Assembly (NCBI GenBank): GCA_946811185.2 | Contig: OX328106.1 | Location: forward strand, 6,333,777 to 6,397,776 | Length of the DNA: 64,000 bases | From: Hippopus hippopus | Lineage: Eukaryota > Mollusca > Bivalvia > Cardiida > Cardiidae | Reading direction: 5' to 3' | Part shown: piece by piece, positions 12,396-23,815 of the stretch | Position numbering within the stretch: position 1 is the stretch's first letter | How the letters are laid out: every line of letters begins with the position of its first letter | Notes under the pieces: model-generated | Told to the model about the DNA's origin: nothing | Seen by the model: the letters and a program-made list of their open reading frames with translations, nothing else | Database searches by the model: none | Made by a program: the position numbers and the translations under genes

Positions 12396-12721
12396 TATAG
12401 TTTTCAAAAACCATCATCATAGTCATGAAAACATGGGTTGCTTGGTGAAGGGAAGATGAACTGAAGAGAAAAAAAAAACCAAATGTTTTATCCTTTTTTT
12501 TTATTTCAAATATTTATACCGTTACTTAATTGACATTGAAAAACTTATCTCAAGGTAATTTTATTTGTCCTCTAACAAACTGAATAAGTGCAAAGCTCAA
12601 AAACCAAGTATTCTGCATCAAAACAATGTCATACTCTCCAAATCTAAAATATCTGACAAAATTTATGACTACATATTTGAAATAGAAGTCAAGAAAGATG
12701 GTTTTGTGTCACAAAAAGTAC

Positions 12722-13156
12722 TTAATCCTTTGCCACTCAACAAAATTTTAGACTTGTCCTAATCGAAAGCATTTGCAGACGACAAATTCAATGTAGCTAA
12801 GCAGATGATTTTTGTCATTGAAATGGTAGAAAACATTATAGGAGAAGGAGAAAATGCTAGTTACCAGCATTTTCTCCTTTTCCACAATAATTTCAAATGG
12901 TTTCTCCAAAAGGGTCTTTCAAACTCTGGATAAATCCTTTACCACACACTAAAATTTTACACTTGTCCAAATCAAAAGCATTTGCAGATGACTAATTCAA
13001 TGTAACTTAGCAGATGGTTTTTGACTTTGAAATGGTAGAAAACATTGTGGGAGAAGAAGAAAACACTGGTTACCAGTATTTTCTCCTTTTCCACAATGAT
13101 TTCAAGTGGTTTCTCCAACAGTCATTAAAACCCTGAATTGTGTGATAAAAGGTTAA
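12722..13156 (+). mobile_element. TTAA MITE tandem dimer
   Basis: Two head-to-tail copies (12722-about 12935 and about 12940-13156) carry shared variants such as GATTTCAA after the core, so the dimer probably arose by duplication rather than two insertions. Confidence 0.88.
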
Positions 13157-13203
13157 CACCATGTATTTGTCCTTTGCGTGATTTCAAACATCATGGCCAG
13201 CTC

Positions 13204-13432
13204 TACACTCTTGACCAAATGACAAAATATTAAACTGGTCCAAATTTAAAACATATGCTGAGGATAAATTATATTTGGAACAAATGATGATACTTATATC
13301 AAAAACGGTAGATAATATTGTGGAAAACAGAAAAAAATGCTTGTTACCAGTATTTTTTCCTTTTTCCCAATTTGTTTTCAAAGCCTTCCTGATGAGGTTG
13401 TTAAAACTTAGGATTGTTTGGTAAAGTGTTAA
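13204..13432 (+). mobile_element. TTAA MITE, near complete
   Basis: Left end decayed (CTTGACCAAATGAC), right GGTAAAGTGTTAA. It shares its terminal TTAA with the next element. Confidence 0.88.
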
Positions 13433-13763
13433 CCCTTTTTTTTCCTCAAAAAAAAAAAAATCCAAAACTAACAACCCTGACAAAGAGGAGCTTATTGTCT
13501 GCAAATGCTGTCGACATGGAGGAGTCTAAAAATTTTTCCTGGGAAAATTTAACCTCTTACCACATTATCCTGAGCAACCCTGAGAAAGCAAGCTTTCAAA
13601 AACATTGTGAAAAAGGGAGAGAATGCTGGTTACCAGCATTTTCTCATATTACCCCACAATGTTTTCTACTCTTCCAAAAACAAATTTCAGTTTTTTGGGT
13701 CATATTTATTTTGTTGTCTGCAATTTGGGCAAGTACAAATTTTGTCATTTGGTAAAAAATTAA
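13429..13763 (-). mobile_element. two abutting TTAA MITEs, one core-deleted
   Basis: 13429-13552 has both arms but no core; 13549-13763 is a full copy. Adjacent units share a single TTAA. The full copy carries central T where its orientation predicts A. Confidence 0.85.
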
Positions 13764-13991
13764 AGTACTTTGCACAAACAAGGAATATGCAAGAAGATGG
13801 CTCTTGACAAAGTCAGACCGAGTTTTGATGATTTTTCAGTTTTCCAAACTTTATTCTTTGAAATAAAAAAAGCTCATAAATAAAGCAACACTTACTTTGA
13901 AATGACACAAGAACATACAACATCTAACATTATTCTTTAACAATTAACATAAATTAAATTTTTGTAAGACTTAATCCCAAACAGTTTATAT

Positions 13992-14446
13992 AACACTTTA
14001 CTACTCAATCCCGAATTTCAAGGACCTTGGGTAAGAAGGCTTTCAAAAACATTGTGGGAAACGAAGGAAATGCTGATAACCAGCATTTTCTTCTTTTCCA
14101 ACAATATTTTCTACCCTTCCAATGTCAAGACAAGACAATATCAATTTTTCAGTCATTTTCATTTCTGCAAAAGCGGTCATTTTTGGAAAGACTAGCATTC
14201 TGTCGTTTGGTACAAGATTAACACTTTTACCAAACAGAAAAGATTTAAGAGCTTTCCAAATTGAAAGCATCTGCAGATGACATGATAAATGTGGTATAAA
14301 CAAATGGAATGTTCACAGAAAGGGTAGAAAAAACATGGAAAAAGGAGAAAATGCTGGTTACCAGCATTTTCTCCTTTTTTCCATATTTTCAACAGGTGCT
14401 CTGTCCCAAGGTCATTAAAACTCGGAATTGTATAGTAAAGAGTTAA
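13992..14446. mobile_element. TTAA MITE inverted pair
   Basis: A minus copy (13992-14221) and a plus copy (14218-14446) share one TTAA, so the two long arms face each other. Confidence 0.88.
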
Positions 14447-14765
14447 CAGAAAGCAAAGTATTTCAAAACTCACTACATGTATAACAACAACAAGAAGATA
14501 AATTCGCTCTTCTCACAAAAGATATTTAAGCAAGGCACTTTCTAGACACATACAACCTTCTTATAAAACGGCATAAAGAAATAGAGAATTTATCAATAAA
14601 GTGTAAAAATACTTTATGACAAAAAAGACTGATCAAACGGTATTTAATATAATTTTTCAATTTTATTTCGATCATATCAATGAAAACAGCCCACATATTT
14701 ATTTGCTTGCCTTCATCAGTATATTGGCTCGGGCTGTGAAGTGACTTGAACAAAGACACTTTCAC

Positions 14766-14991
14766 TAAACGCTTTAGCACACAATCCAAGTTTTAATGAC
14801 TTTGAGTAGCACAGCTTTTGAAAACATTGTGGGAAAAGGAGAAATGCTGGTAACCAGCATTTTCTCCTTTTACCTCAATGTTTTCAACTTTATCAAAGAT
14901 GAATTCTGTCATTTGAGCCACCTTTCCTTTGGGTCTGCAAGGCCTTTCAATATGAACAAGTCTAAATCGTTATTGCTATGGAAAGACTTAC
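14766..14991 (-). mobile_element. TTAA MITE, near complete
   Basis: CTTTAGCACACAATCCAAG start, GGAAAGACTTAC end, core intact with central A. Confidence 0.85.
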
Positions 14992-15384
14992 TGGTAAGAC
15001 CAAGTCCTAAATAAGTATCGAACCTAAAACTGTCAAAATACCAATGCCTATACCTTCATCACTTCCTCACACAGGACCCCAAACAAAAATGAAAGCTTGA
15101 AAAGTTCATAATGTATTTTTTGCCTACTGTGTTCACTTTTTTCATCTTGTAGTAATACTTCGTGGCAACAGGAGAAATGACTTGTCCTGCGCAATTTGTC
15201 CTTCTACAACAATATCTCAAGATTAATAATGTACCAACACCTTAATTCAAGTTGACTGTTCATATTTCACCATGTGGTTTTCAAAGCTTTCTTCTGCAAA
15301 TTTGTTTCTGGGGCTAAATAATTCAAACAGCACCTTTTTTTTTTTTCTTAAAGACAGGCACCTGTACATGAGCCATACTCTGTG

Positions 15385-15500
15385 AAAAAGGGGCTTAATG
15401 TATCTGCGAAAAAGTATTGAACCATGTCAGCCTGTGCAGTCCATGCAGGCTGACCTGGTTAGAAACTTTTTTCTACCAGTCAACTTTCTGCCCGCCAAAG
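15385..15500. repeat. GCAGGCTGAC hairpin repeat
   Basis: GTCAGCCTGTGCAGTCCATG followed by CAGGCTGACCTGG forms a hairpin, flanked by AAGGGGCTTAATG and AAAAGTATTGAACC. Related copies lie at 18250-18420 and 58735-58810. Confidence 0.7.
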
Positions 15501-15671
15501 GACCAGTCCACCAAAAGATTCAGTCTGTTGTTAGACAAAGTGAATTTTATGGTTATATATCATATTTATATCATTTTATGGATCCATAATTAAATGACTT
15601 GTTTGGTATAATGCATTATGCAGGTTTGCTATAGCGTTACTCAATTATAATATTAAAAGAAAATAAAACAT

Positions 15672-15871
15672 CTTTAGATCTTCAGATGACAAAATATTAG
15701 ACTTCAAAATACATGTAATGAATGTATTTGCATGCTACAAATTATATGAAAGTGAAATGAGGTTTGTATTTCAAAGGAGAGAGAACATTTCTCCTTTCCC
15801 CACAATGTTTTGAAGACCTCTTTTCTATGTGGTCATTGAAAACTTTGGATTGTTTGATAAAGGGTTTAAAT
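15672..15871 (+). mobile_element. TTAA MITE, half core deleted
   Basis: Long arm decayed, the left half of the core missing (runs from AGAGAGAACATT straight to TCTCCTTTCC), short arm ending TTTGATAAAGGGTTTA. Confidence 0.75.
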
Positions 15872-16046
15872 AAATATAGACATCTAAATAAATACATGAG
15901 ATTGTATCGAGACTAGAAACCTCCATAAAAGGAATGAATATGTACTAAAAGTATATTAAATAGTGTGACAGCATCTTGAAAAATATTGCAAAACAAGAAA
16001 GACATGTATAAAAGAATTTATTGCACCACTAGTAACTAGATGTAGT

Positions 16047-16165
16047 TACCAGAAGACAAAATTCTAGACTTGTCCATATTGAAGACATTTGCAGACGACA
16101 AAGTTGGATTGAATAATGACATAATGTCTTTTGGTCACCGTTTATATTTCCTTTCTCCACAATGC
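16047..16165 (+). mobile_element. TTAA MITE fragment
   Basis: Long arm (AGAAGACAAAATTCTAGACT) and a remnant of the right core; short arm absent. Confidence 0.75.
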
Positions 16166-16720
16166 TGTCAGATGCCATCTATGGCAAGTTCATGTTACCG
16201 GAAACTTTTGTTAATGTGTACAAGAATAACCGTACATATTTTAGAGTATCTGAGAATCTGACCCCTGGAAAATTACTTGCGCTGGACCCTTGGCCCCTGT
16301 GGCAAGTGTCCTACAGCATTTGTAGGGAACTAGGAATTGCCTACACCCAAGTTTAAGACCATTTATGTTAAAATATGTGATTCTTTCAGTATCAACTTTT
16401 TTCTTGAAAATATAAGACATCATATTGCACTAATAATAACCAAATGCTGTATAAATAATTTTTAGACAAAGCATTGTCTGTCACAGTATTTATTTCAATC
16501 TTTATGAGAAAAGGCTTTGAGAGAGGATTGCACTGGTGAAAGGTTTAATCATGCTAAGACCACTGGCCAATGTATGAGCTTTTCAAATCTTAGGTTGTAT
16601 AGATACAAATTTGTGATAGTAGTCAAAGGCAATATTTGTGAAAACAAACAAGACAATTGAGTTCCACCTGTAGAAATGCTAACTTATCTGGGCCATTCCT
16701 CCATCTGTTACAATGATCTC

Positions 16721-16949
16721 TTAACCCTAAACCACTCAACAAAATTTTAGACTTGTCCAAATTCAAAGCATTTGTAGACAACAAGTAAAATGTGACAAAC
16801 ATGATGAAACTTGCCTGTAATTGAGTAAAAAACATTGTGGGAAACGAAGAAAATGCTGGTTACCAGCATTTTCTCCTTTTCCCAGAATGCTTTCAAAAGC
16901 TTTCATTCTCAGGGTCATTAAAACTCGGTATTGTGTGGTAAAGAGTTAA
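16721..16949 (+). mobile_element. TTAA MITE, complete (229 bp)
   Basis: TTAACCCTAAACCAC start, GGTAAAGAGTTAA end. It shares its last TTAA with the 373-bp palindromic element that follows. Confidence 0.93.
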
Positions 16950-17318
16950 AGGCCCAGTAAAGGCCAAAATATCGAAGCAGGTGTCATTATACATTTAAAT
17001 TTAAATCATACTATTTAAAAGTATGGAAAATATTGTGGAGGTGACAGTCTGTTATTGTGTGGTCGGACCATGTGTTAGTAGCTGGCAGAAAAAAGAATTT
17101 TAACATCAGGCAAAAAGTAAACAAAAGACACAGCTACCTGGCATGTTTTAATCTAGTTTTGAAATTAATTTCTCTTTCAGCGACTAACACTTGGACCGAC
17201 CATACAATGACAGATTGTCATCTTCACAATTATTTCCATACTTTTGAATAGTATGATATAAATTCAAATGCATTTAAACACCCGCTTTGTTTACATTTGG
17301 CCTTTATTGTCACTTTAA
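16946..17318. mobile_element. 373-bp TTAA-flanked palindromic element, copy 2
   Basis: Starts TTAAAGGCCCAGTAAAGGCC and ends GGCCTTTATTGTCACTTTAA. Mirrored blocks inside include AGGCAAAAAGTAAACAAAAG and GACCGACCATACAATGACAG. Same length as copy 1. Confidence 0.88.
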
Positions 17319-17491
17319 ACTTTTATCTATGAGCAGGAAAAAAAATTCCCCACTGTGTCTCATTGATGCATCCATTGAATGCAAGAAGTGTTAAACTTCA
17401 CACAACATGCAAACATGTATTTGAGTACATGATACTGTGTTGGGAAATGAACAAGATATATATTAAATAACCCATGCTCTTGGATAATATA

Positions 17492-17623
17492 GGTTATTGC
17501 ACTTGTATGAGAATATATTGTGTTGAACGAGTTCTTTTGGTAGAGTTGCCCGAGCTTGCGAGGGCAACTACGCCAAAAAAACGAGTTCAACACAATATAT
17601 TCCCATGTACAAGTGCAATAACC
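17492..17623. repeat. long hairpin, arms about 60 bp
   Basis: GGTTATTGCACTTGTATGAG opens the left arm and TACAAGTGCAATAACC closes the right. The arms share ATATATTGTGTTGAACGAGT and its complement around GAGTTGCCCGAGC-TTGC-GAGGGCAACT. A transcript would be a strong double-stranded RNA source. Confidence 0.85.
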
Positions 17624-18200
17624 CTTTTATTATATACTTTGATATTGTTTACATAATTTCCCATGATTTAAGTTTTTTCATCAAATTCCTTGATTTATTT
17701 TGTTTGTTTCAAAATTTCAAAAGCAAGAAATCTATTTCGTCGCCATACCGTGCTTTCGCTGAATTTTTCATTTTGGCTTTTGATGACATCACTGTTGCTA
17801 AAGATATGTAAACAAACAAGATGGCAACCGAGGATCATTTTTCATCACTTAATAATTTCATCGTCGATAAACATGTTCGATAGACAAATTTTTCATAAAT
17901 TTGTAAAGACTGTTATTCGTGAAAAAATATTCTGTTTATTTTTTAATTTTTTTAATAAGAACTATGCATTGAAAAGCTCGCAAAGTATGATGTCTAACGA
18001 TGAAATCTATGATAATGGCGGCCGTTCATATTTTGATTTTTACAGAAATGGCGGGTTTTACAATAGTTCCGTTCTTAGCAACACTCGTGAAAAAAGCTCT
18101 AAAATATGTAATATCAAAGTATGCAATATGGAAAAATATTGCACACTTTCATCCAGTGCAAATACATGGGGACAATATCAAAGTATATAATAAATAGAGT
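17624..18200. other. stretch without supported gene
   Basis: Open frames exist (up to 166 residues, 17690-18190) but show no recognisable domain. It follows directly on the long hairpin and could be part of the same mobile element. Confidence 0.4.
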
Positions 18201-18249
18201 TTATTTCATCATCTTGTGGTTAATATGGAGAAATATTTGCCGAAAAAGG

Positions 18250-18420
18250 GAAAGGTATGCGAAAATAACTCAATCCTGAGACAGAATGGTCCTTGGACAT
18301 GTGGAGAACTGACCAGTAGCAAAAAGTTTTGACCAATGTCAGACTGTGCGGACTGCGCAGACTGACATGGGTTAATACTTTTTTCTGATAAATTAAGCCC
18401 CCTTTTACATACAGCATGAT
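18250..18420. repeat. TGCGCAGACTGACA hairpin repeat
   Basis: CAATGTCAGACTGTGCGGAC followed by TGCGCAGACTGACATGG, with TACTTTTTTCTGATAAATTA and AAGCCCCCTTTTACAT to the right; inverted relative to the copy at 15385-15500. Confidence 0.65.
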
Positions 18421-19059
18421 TCAAATATATTTTTCAGAGCCATTTCTCCATCTGTTACAATGGTTACAATGGCCTCATCTGTTGGTACAAAAAATTATAT
18501 TCCTTCCACTAGTGGCCAGAAATAAATGTTTTGGGGTCAAAGTTCAAATAAGTTGCAAACTTTAATTTTACTTTTAGAACTCATTTTCTGCCAGCCACTA
18601 GAACTGACAAATTGTACTGTATCACATTGAGTCAAAAAACAAAAAAAATTATATCTATATTTTAAAAAAGTATGAATGAACTTTTCTTGCACTTTTAACT
18701 CCCAAATTGTTTACTTTTAGCTGAGTCATTGAATCTCAGGAATTCAAAACTATAAACATACACATACATGTTTATGTATTCGAGTACAAAATATTGTGTT
18801 GAGAAATGAACAACATAAATATCAAATAACATTTCTGACCAGTTTCTTACAATTATTATCAAAAATTTCATCACATGTAAAGCATATTTATAGCTGTTTT
18901 AAATTCTTTTAACAAAAAAAGAAAAAGAAAAAAAATTATGGGACTAGACCAATACATGTACTTGACTTTGTACATTTCAATATTGCACAATGAAAAAAAT
19001 ATGAAAATAAGAAATATGAATATGTAAATAACTAAAAGATAGAAAAAGAAGCTATATGT

Positions 19060-19285
19060 GTAAACATTGAGAAGCCTATGATAACCAGCATTTCCTTCTT
19101 TTTCCACAAGGTTTGGCTCTCCTTTCAGAAACATATAACAACACTCAGCCATATTTCAGCAGTATGCTTTCAATTCGGACAAAAAAAACTTTTTTTCAGT
19201 TAAATCATCTCTTACATTTATGATCCTTGAAAAAGGAGTGGTTTGAAAACATTGAGGGGAGAGGAGAAAATGCTGGTAAGCCATT
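19060..19285 (-). mobile_element. two TTAA MITE fragments
   Basis: 19060-19170 keeps the right core half and part of the long arm; 19196-19285 keeps a short arm and the left core half. Both are truncated at the core centre. Confidence 0.65.
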
Positions 19286-19301
19286 ACTGTACAGACTTTT
19301 T

Positions 19302-19536
19302 TTAACCCTTCACAAAACAATCCTGAATCTTAATGACTTTGAAGCAGAAGCCTTTGGAAAACATTGTGAGGAAAGGAGAAAATGCTGGTAACCAGCCTTT
19401 TCTCCTTTTCCCACAATGTTTTCCACCCTTTCAAAGACAAATCCAATCTTAGCCATATTTATTTTCTTGACTATATTAAGTGATTTCAATTTGGACACAT
19501 TTCGTTTTAAAATTTCATCGCTTGGTAAACAGTCGA
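19302..19536 (-). mobile_element. TTAA MITE, near complete
   Basis: TTAACCCTTCACAAAACAAT start; the long arm contains extra bases; end near GGTAAACAG. A detached arm remnant ends TGGTAAAGTGTTAA at about 19604. Confidence 0.82.
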
Positions 19537-19915
19537 TTATCCATAATTTTGATGAATTTTCTCGCCACTTGCTGCACTTTTTATCGTCTAGTGGTAAAGT
19601 GTTAAACTGAACACTTTCCGCATAACAAAAATCACATCGAGGAAACAAGCAAAAAAAAAACCCTGTTTATTGCCCAACTTTGTACAAATCAATGCTACAG
19701 ACAGACATAAAACCACATTGAAAAATAAATGTCCATGTTTAACGTACAGTACACATACATGTACATCCATTGCTGCAAAAATGTCAAAAATTCATCGTAG
19801 AGAAAAAAATACAAGATGATCTATCAAGTGAGGAATTACGTCTTTTTTGATACACTGCACGGACTAATAGTGGAATGTTGACTGACATTCTTTAGAAACA
19901 CCTTGTCATAAAATT

Positions 19916-20236
19916 TTAACTCTTTACCCAACGACAGTATGGACTGGTCCATATACACAGTATTTGCAGATGACTAATTAAATTTGAAAAAACAAGGGTA
20001 GAAAGCATTGTGGGGAAAGGAGACAATGCTACTCACCTTTTCCTACAATGTTATCAAAAGTCGTCTTTCCCAGATGACAATTTAAAAGAGACTCAAATGA
20101 CAGAATTTATCTTCGAAACATTGTGGGAAAAGGAGAAAATGCTGGACACCAGCATTTTCTCCTTCTCCCACAATGTTTTCAAAAGCTTTTTTACTAAGAG
20201 TTTGTAAAAACTCGGGATTGTGTGGTAAAGGGTTAA
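19916..20236 (+). mobile_element. two fused TTAA MITEs
   Basis: The first copy loses its short arm after AAAAGTCGTCTTTCCCAGAT; the second joins mid long-arm and ends GGTAAAGGGTTAA. Confidence 0.82.
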
Positions 20237-20351
20237 TCCACACATTGTATCAAAACAATAACCAAGTAATTCCCCACAAAATTAGGGTCTACAGTACTGT
20301 TTCCTCATAAAAAAACCCTACAATATTCAAAGAACATTATAACCCCATCTC

Positions 20352-20580
20352 TGTCAACTTTAACCAAAGGACAAAATTTAATTCAGTCCAAAAAATGACA
20401 GCATTTGGAGACAAAAACTTACATGTGGCTCCAGTGGTAAAATTTGTCGGTGATAGTGTAGAAAACATCGTGGGAAAAGGAGAAATGCATGTTACCAGCA
20501 TTTTCTCCTTTTCCCACAATACTTTCAAGCACATTTTTTTCTAATGTCATTAAATTACTGGATAGGTTTGTAAAGGGCTA
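20352..20580 (+). mobile_element. TTAA MITE, near complete
   Basis: CTTTAACCAAAGGACAAAAT start, TTTGTAAAGGGCTA end; core with GCATGTTACC at its centre. Confidence 0.85.
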
Positions 20581-20711
20581 TACCTTGTATCTTGATGCTT
20601 CAGCTTAGCACAAAAAAAAAGTTTATGAGCACTGATTCTGTACATTTATGAGATAAAATGGAATGTTTCTGAGGAGGGAATGGTATCTGAGATAAAAACA
20701 CTTTTCATGGC

Positions 20712-20800
20712 TTGATGATGATGATAATGATGACTGTTGCTCTCGCTGCTACTCTACATGATGATGACCACAATGACTATGATGATGATGATGATGACAG
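20712..20800. repeat. GAT/ATG-rich microsatellite
   Basis: Runs of GATGATGATAATGATGA and GACTATGATGATGATGATG. Confidence 0.8.
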
Positions 20801-21117
20801 ATCTTGACATGGAACAAAGATGCGAAATGATGACACGAACACATATGAGTGTTATGTGGAATGAATTTCGGATGACTGGGGAACATCTTCATACAGTTAA
20901 AAGTGACATCATTCTAATCCGAGATGAAAGAAAAAGCCAAAAATATAGAATAGTCATACACAATAAAATACATAATAGTCCTTTACTATACATGTTCAAT
21001 ATTATCCCCTTTACCAAATGACAAAATTTAGAGTAGTCCAAAGTAAAAGCATTCCTGGACAACAAGTGAGATATGCCTCCAATTTATATCTGGAGGTATA
21101 GTATTTAATCTATATTA

Positions 21118-21500
21118 GTCTTTAATGAATTCTTCTGGAAGTTCCAAACTTTCCGTATGGATTCTTCATGGATTTTCATGATTTGTAGATGGATTCTTCA
21201 TGGATTTCCAAATGGATTCTTCATGAATTTCCATTATCTCCAAATAGATTCATGAATTAAAACAAATTCATGAATTTCCATGATTTCCAAATGGATCATT
21301 CATGGATTTCCATGATTTCTAGATGGGTACTTTAGGGATTTCCATGATTTCTAAATGGATTTTTCACAAATTTCCATGAATTCTAAATGCAACATGTATG
21401 GATTTCAGTGTTTTCAAGATAAATTCTTCATGGGTTTCCATGTTTTCTAGATGGATTTCCATGATTTCTAAATGGAACTTCATGACTTTCAATAGGTTCT
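21118..21500. repeat. minisatellite, unit about 30 bp
   Basis: Degenerate repeats of ATGGATTCTTCATG and GATTTCCATGATTTCTAA, roughly a dozen units with frequent substitutions. Not coding. Confidence 0.85.
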
Positions 21501-22117
21501 AACTGGATTACTGTATAAGTGGAAATTTTTGCGACATAAAAAGTTTTGTAAATTTGAAAAATTCCCTAATTTTTTTGTTCGTATATTTTACCACAAGTAT
21601 ACCAACAAATAACGAGTGTCTTGAATTTGCAAATTCTGTATGCAAAATGTCCGTAATCGGTAATTCGCAAAGTTTTCGACACGCGTATATATCCACATAT
21701 ACAGTATTCATGAATTTGTACAATTATATCTTTTCAACTGTAATAACCATTCTATCCTAAATGCTTTTTTGCTTTGATTGTATATGTTTTCATCAAGTGA
21801 TCACTCTTTAAAGAAGGTATTAAAGATAGCCTCTGAAAACATTTTGGGACAGCAGAAAATGCTTGTAACCAGATAGCCAATGCATCTCTCCAGGCCATCC
21901 TTCAGGTTTTTCAACAAGTACTATACACAATTACTCTTTCCTAGCTGTTTGCTGCTTTCCCCCAAAACATTCTCCTTTGTGTGATTTGTGTTGGTTGTTC
22001 ATGAAACTGTAATACAGTCTTCAGACTACAAGACCTGTTACTTAACACTTCCTCAGAAAGCGTCCATGGACAACATATCAAACTTGGTACAACTGAACAG
22101 AATTTCTCCGCCAAAGC

Positions 22118-22243
22118 AGAAAAACATTGTGGGAATAGGAGAAAATGCTGGTGACCAGCATTTTCTCCTTTTCCCATAATGTTTTCATAAGACATTCTCT
22201 CTCAGGACCATTTAAAACTCGGGATCGTGTGGTGAAGACTTAA
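22118..22243 (+). mobile_element. TTAA MITE remnant just downstream of the E93 stop
   Basis: Core (central TGGTGACC) and short arm ending GGTGAAGACTTAA are present; the long arm is absent. It begins 37 nt past the E93 stop codon, so it is probably in the 3' UTR, where the RNA would fold into a stem of about 33 bp. Confidence 0.88.
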
Positions 22244-22279
22244 ATGATACGAAATGTCCAAGTTTTAGGATTCTACGAC

Positions 22280-23815
22280 TTAACTGATATAAATATAACC
22301 TTCTGAGGATGATGGAGGAAAAGAGGTGCTATCAAGTGAGGAGTCGTCTGACTCGGACTTACTTTGAACTTTATGTTGAAGCTTACGTAACAACTCCGAT
22401 GCAGGTGTACTCAAGGCAAACCCTGACCCAAACAGCCCAAGGGCTGCAGCACTTTCAAAGGGAGATGGTCCTGTAAATGGGGGCAACCAGGAGGGACCCG
22501 GAAAAGATTTGGGAGGTGACATGTTCAATATCTCCGCTGCCAGTTTTGAGGCATCTGTTTTAGCTTTGTCAGATTTTGAGACTTTCGGCGACAGCGCGGA
22601 CTTCTCTTCATTCTTCTTTGCCTCTTCCGCTTCTTTTAGCTTCTTTTCCTGTTGTTCTTTTATCTTTTTCTGCCGTAAGAGATGTCGCTCCTTGACCTTG
22701 TATTCCAAAGTTGAATGAGGAACACCATAATAGCTGCCAGCTCTATGGACGCTCATCTCTCCACGCTGAACAGCTTTTACTGCCTCGGTCAACAGCTGAC
22801 TGTTGTATTTCCTGTATTGTCCTCGTTTTGGTCGGGTTTTCTTCATCGGTGTTCCCGGATTGTTGTTATTATTGTTACTATTAGAACCTGTTGAACTGTT
22901 TTTCAATAACATTGCTGGGTCTACAGGTTCCCGTTTAATTTTTTTCACGGGTGGAGATGATGTTTCAGGAATTGAAAAGGCAGATAAAATAGTTTCCTTG
23001 GCTTTTTGACTTCCAAGTGTGGAAGATCCTCCCACAAGCCCAGAAAAATCTGTTGATTCAAGTTTACACTTTACTTTTTCTGATATTGTCTTTACAATAA
23101 TGTCTTTCAGGGTATCTCCAATCCTTGTATTCTCATACTTAAAGAGCACTTGAGATGGCGAGGGTTTCTGTTCATCTGTTAATGATGTGCTTGGTGAGGA
23201 CGGGATCTCTTGTTTCTGTAGAGATGCAGTAGATCCTGTATGAGAGTTAGACAACGATGATGATGTTGATGATGATGACAATGACTTGGCAGGACTATAG
23301 GCAGGAACTACAATATTAGGATGAGAGGTGACTGAGTTTTCAATCCCAGCTAAATGAGGAGACAACATGGGTTTCATGTTTAGGGCACTAAGTAGGGCGG
23401 AATGATTTAAGGCATTCGAGTATATATCAACAATGGGCTCATGAGGCTTCACATGCTGCAGTCCACTTGACGAATTTCCTTCCAGAGCTGACAAGATGAC
23501 AGATTGAGTCAGGGATTTAACATCTATAAAACTATCAGACTTCAATCCTTCAGCCGACCTTCTCTCTAATTCCAGTCTTTCCTTTGTCAACTTTTTAATC
23601 AAATCCTTCTGGAATGGGCGTAGAGGATATTTTCTTGCTTTCTCTTTATAATAGTTATTTGGAGCCTTGCTGAGGTTGTGTTTATGGCGGATCTGCTGAA
23701 GTTTTTTCTCCAGTTCTAGATTATCTATCGTGGCCAGTATGTCGGGCTTCATCAGAAATGGAATGGTGATTGGAGCCAGGTACTGCATTGTGGACAACTG
23801 CAGCAAGTCTTGTAA
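22280..23815 (-). CDS. E93: E93 coding exon 7 (LxxLL box, second pipsqueak HTH, stop)
   Basis: 1536 nt in phase 0 from a TTTCAG acceptor to a stop at 22280. It begins with LQDLLQL (an LxxLL motif), runs through a Ser-rich region, an Asn run and a basic KKTRPKRGQYRKY stretch, then the second psq domain, a Lys/Glu coiled segment, and a C-terminal STPASELLRKLQHKV motif. Open reading upstream of 23815 is intronic: it reads into MITE sequence. Confidence 0.9.
   Translation of the reverse strand, partial: LQDLLQLSTMQYLAPITIPFLMKPDILATIDNLELEKKLQQIRHKHNLSKAPNNYYKEKARKYPLRPFQKDLIKKLTKERLELERRSAEGLKSDSFIDVKSLTQSVILSALEGNSSSGLQHVKPHEPIVDIYSNALNHSALLSALNMKPMLSPHLAGIENSVTSHPNIVVPAYSPAKSLSSSSTSSSLSNSHTGSTASLQKQEIPSSPSTSLTDEQKPSPSQVLFKYENTRIGDTLKDIIVKTISEKVKCKLESTDFSGLVGGSSTLGSQKAKETILSAFSIPETSSPPVKKIKREPVDPAMLLKNSSTGSNSNNNNNNPGTPMKKTRPKRGQYRKYNSQLLTEAVKAVQRGEMSVHRAGSYYGVPHSTLEYKVKERHLLRQKKIKEQQEKKLKEAEEAKKNEEKSALSPKVSKSDKAKTDASKLAAEILNMSPPKSFPGPSWLPPFTGPSPFESAAALGLFGSGFALSTPASELLRKLQHKVQSKSESDDSSLDSTSFPPSSSEGYIYIS

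Noticed and set aside
17690..18190. 166-residue open frame
   Set aside because: AT-rich, low-complexity translation with no domain and no splice or start context; noted as unexplained sequence only.
22509..22718. Open frames on the plus strand over E93 exon 7
   Set aside because: Shadows of the real minus-strand coding sequence.
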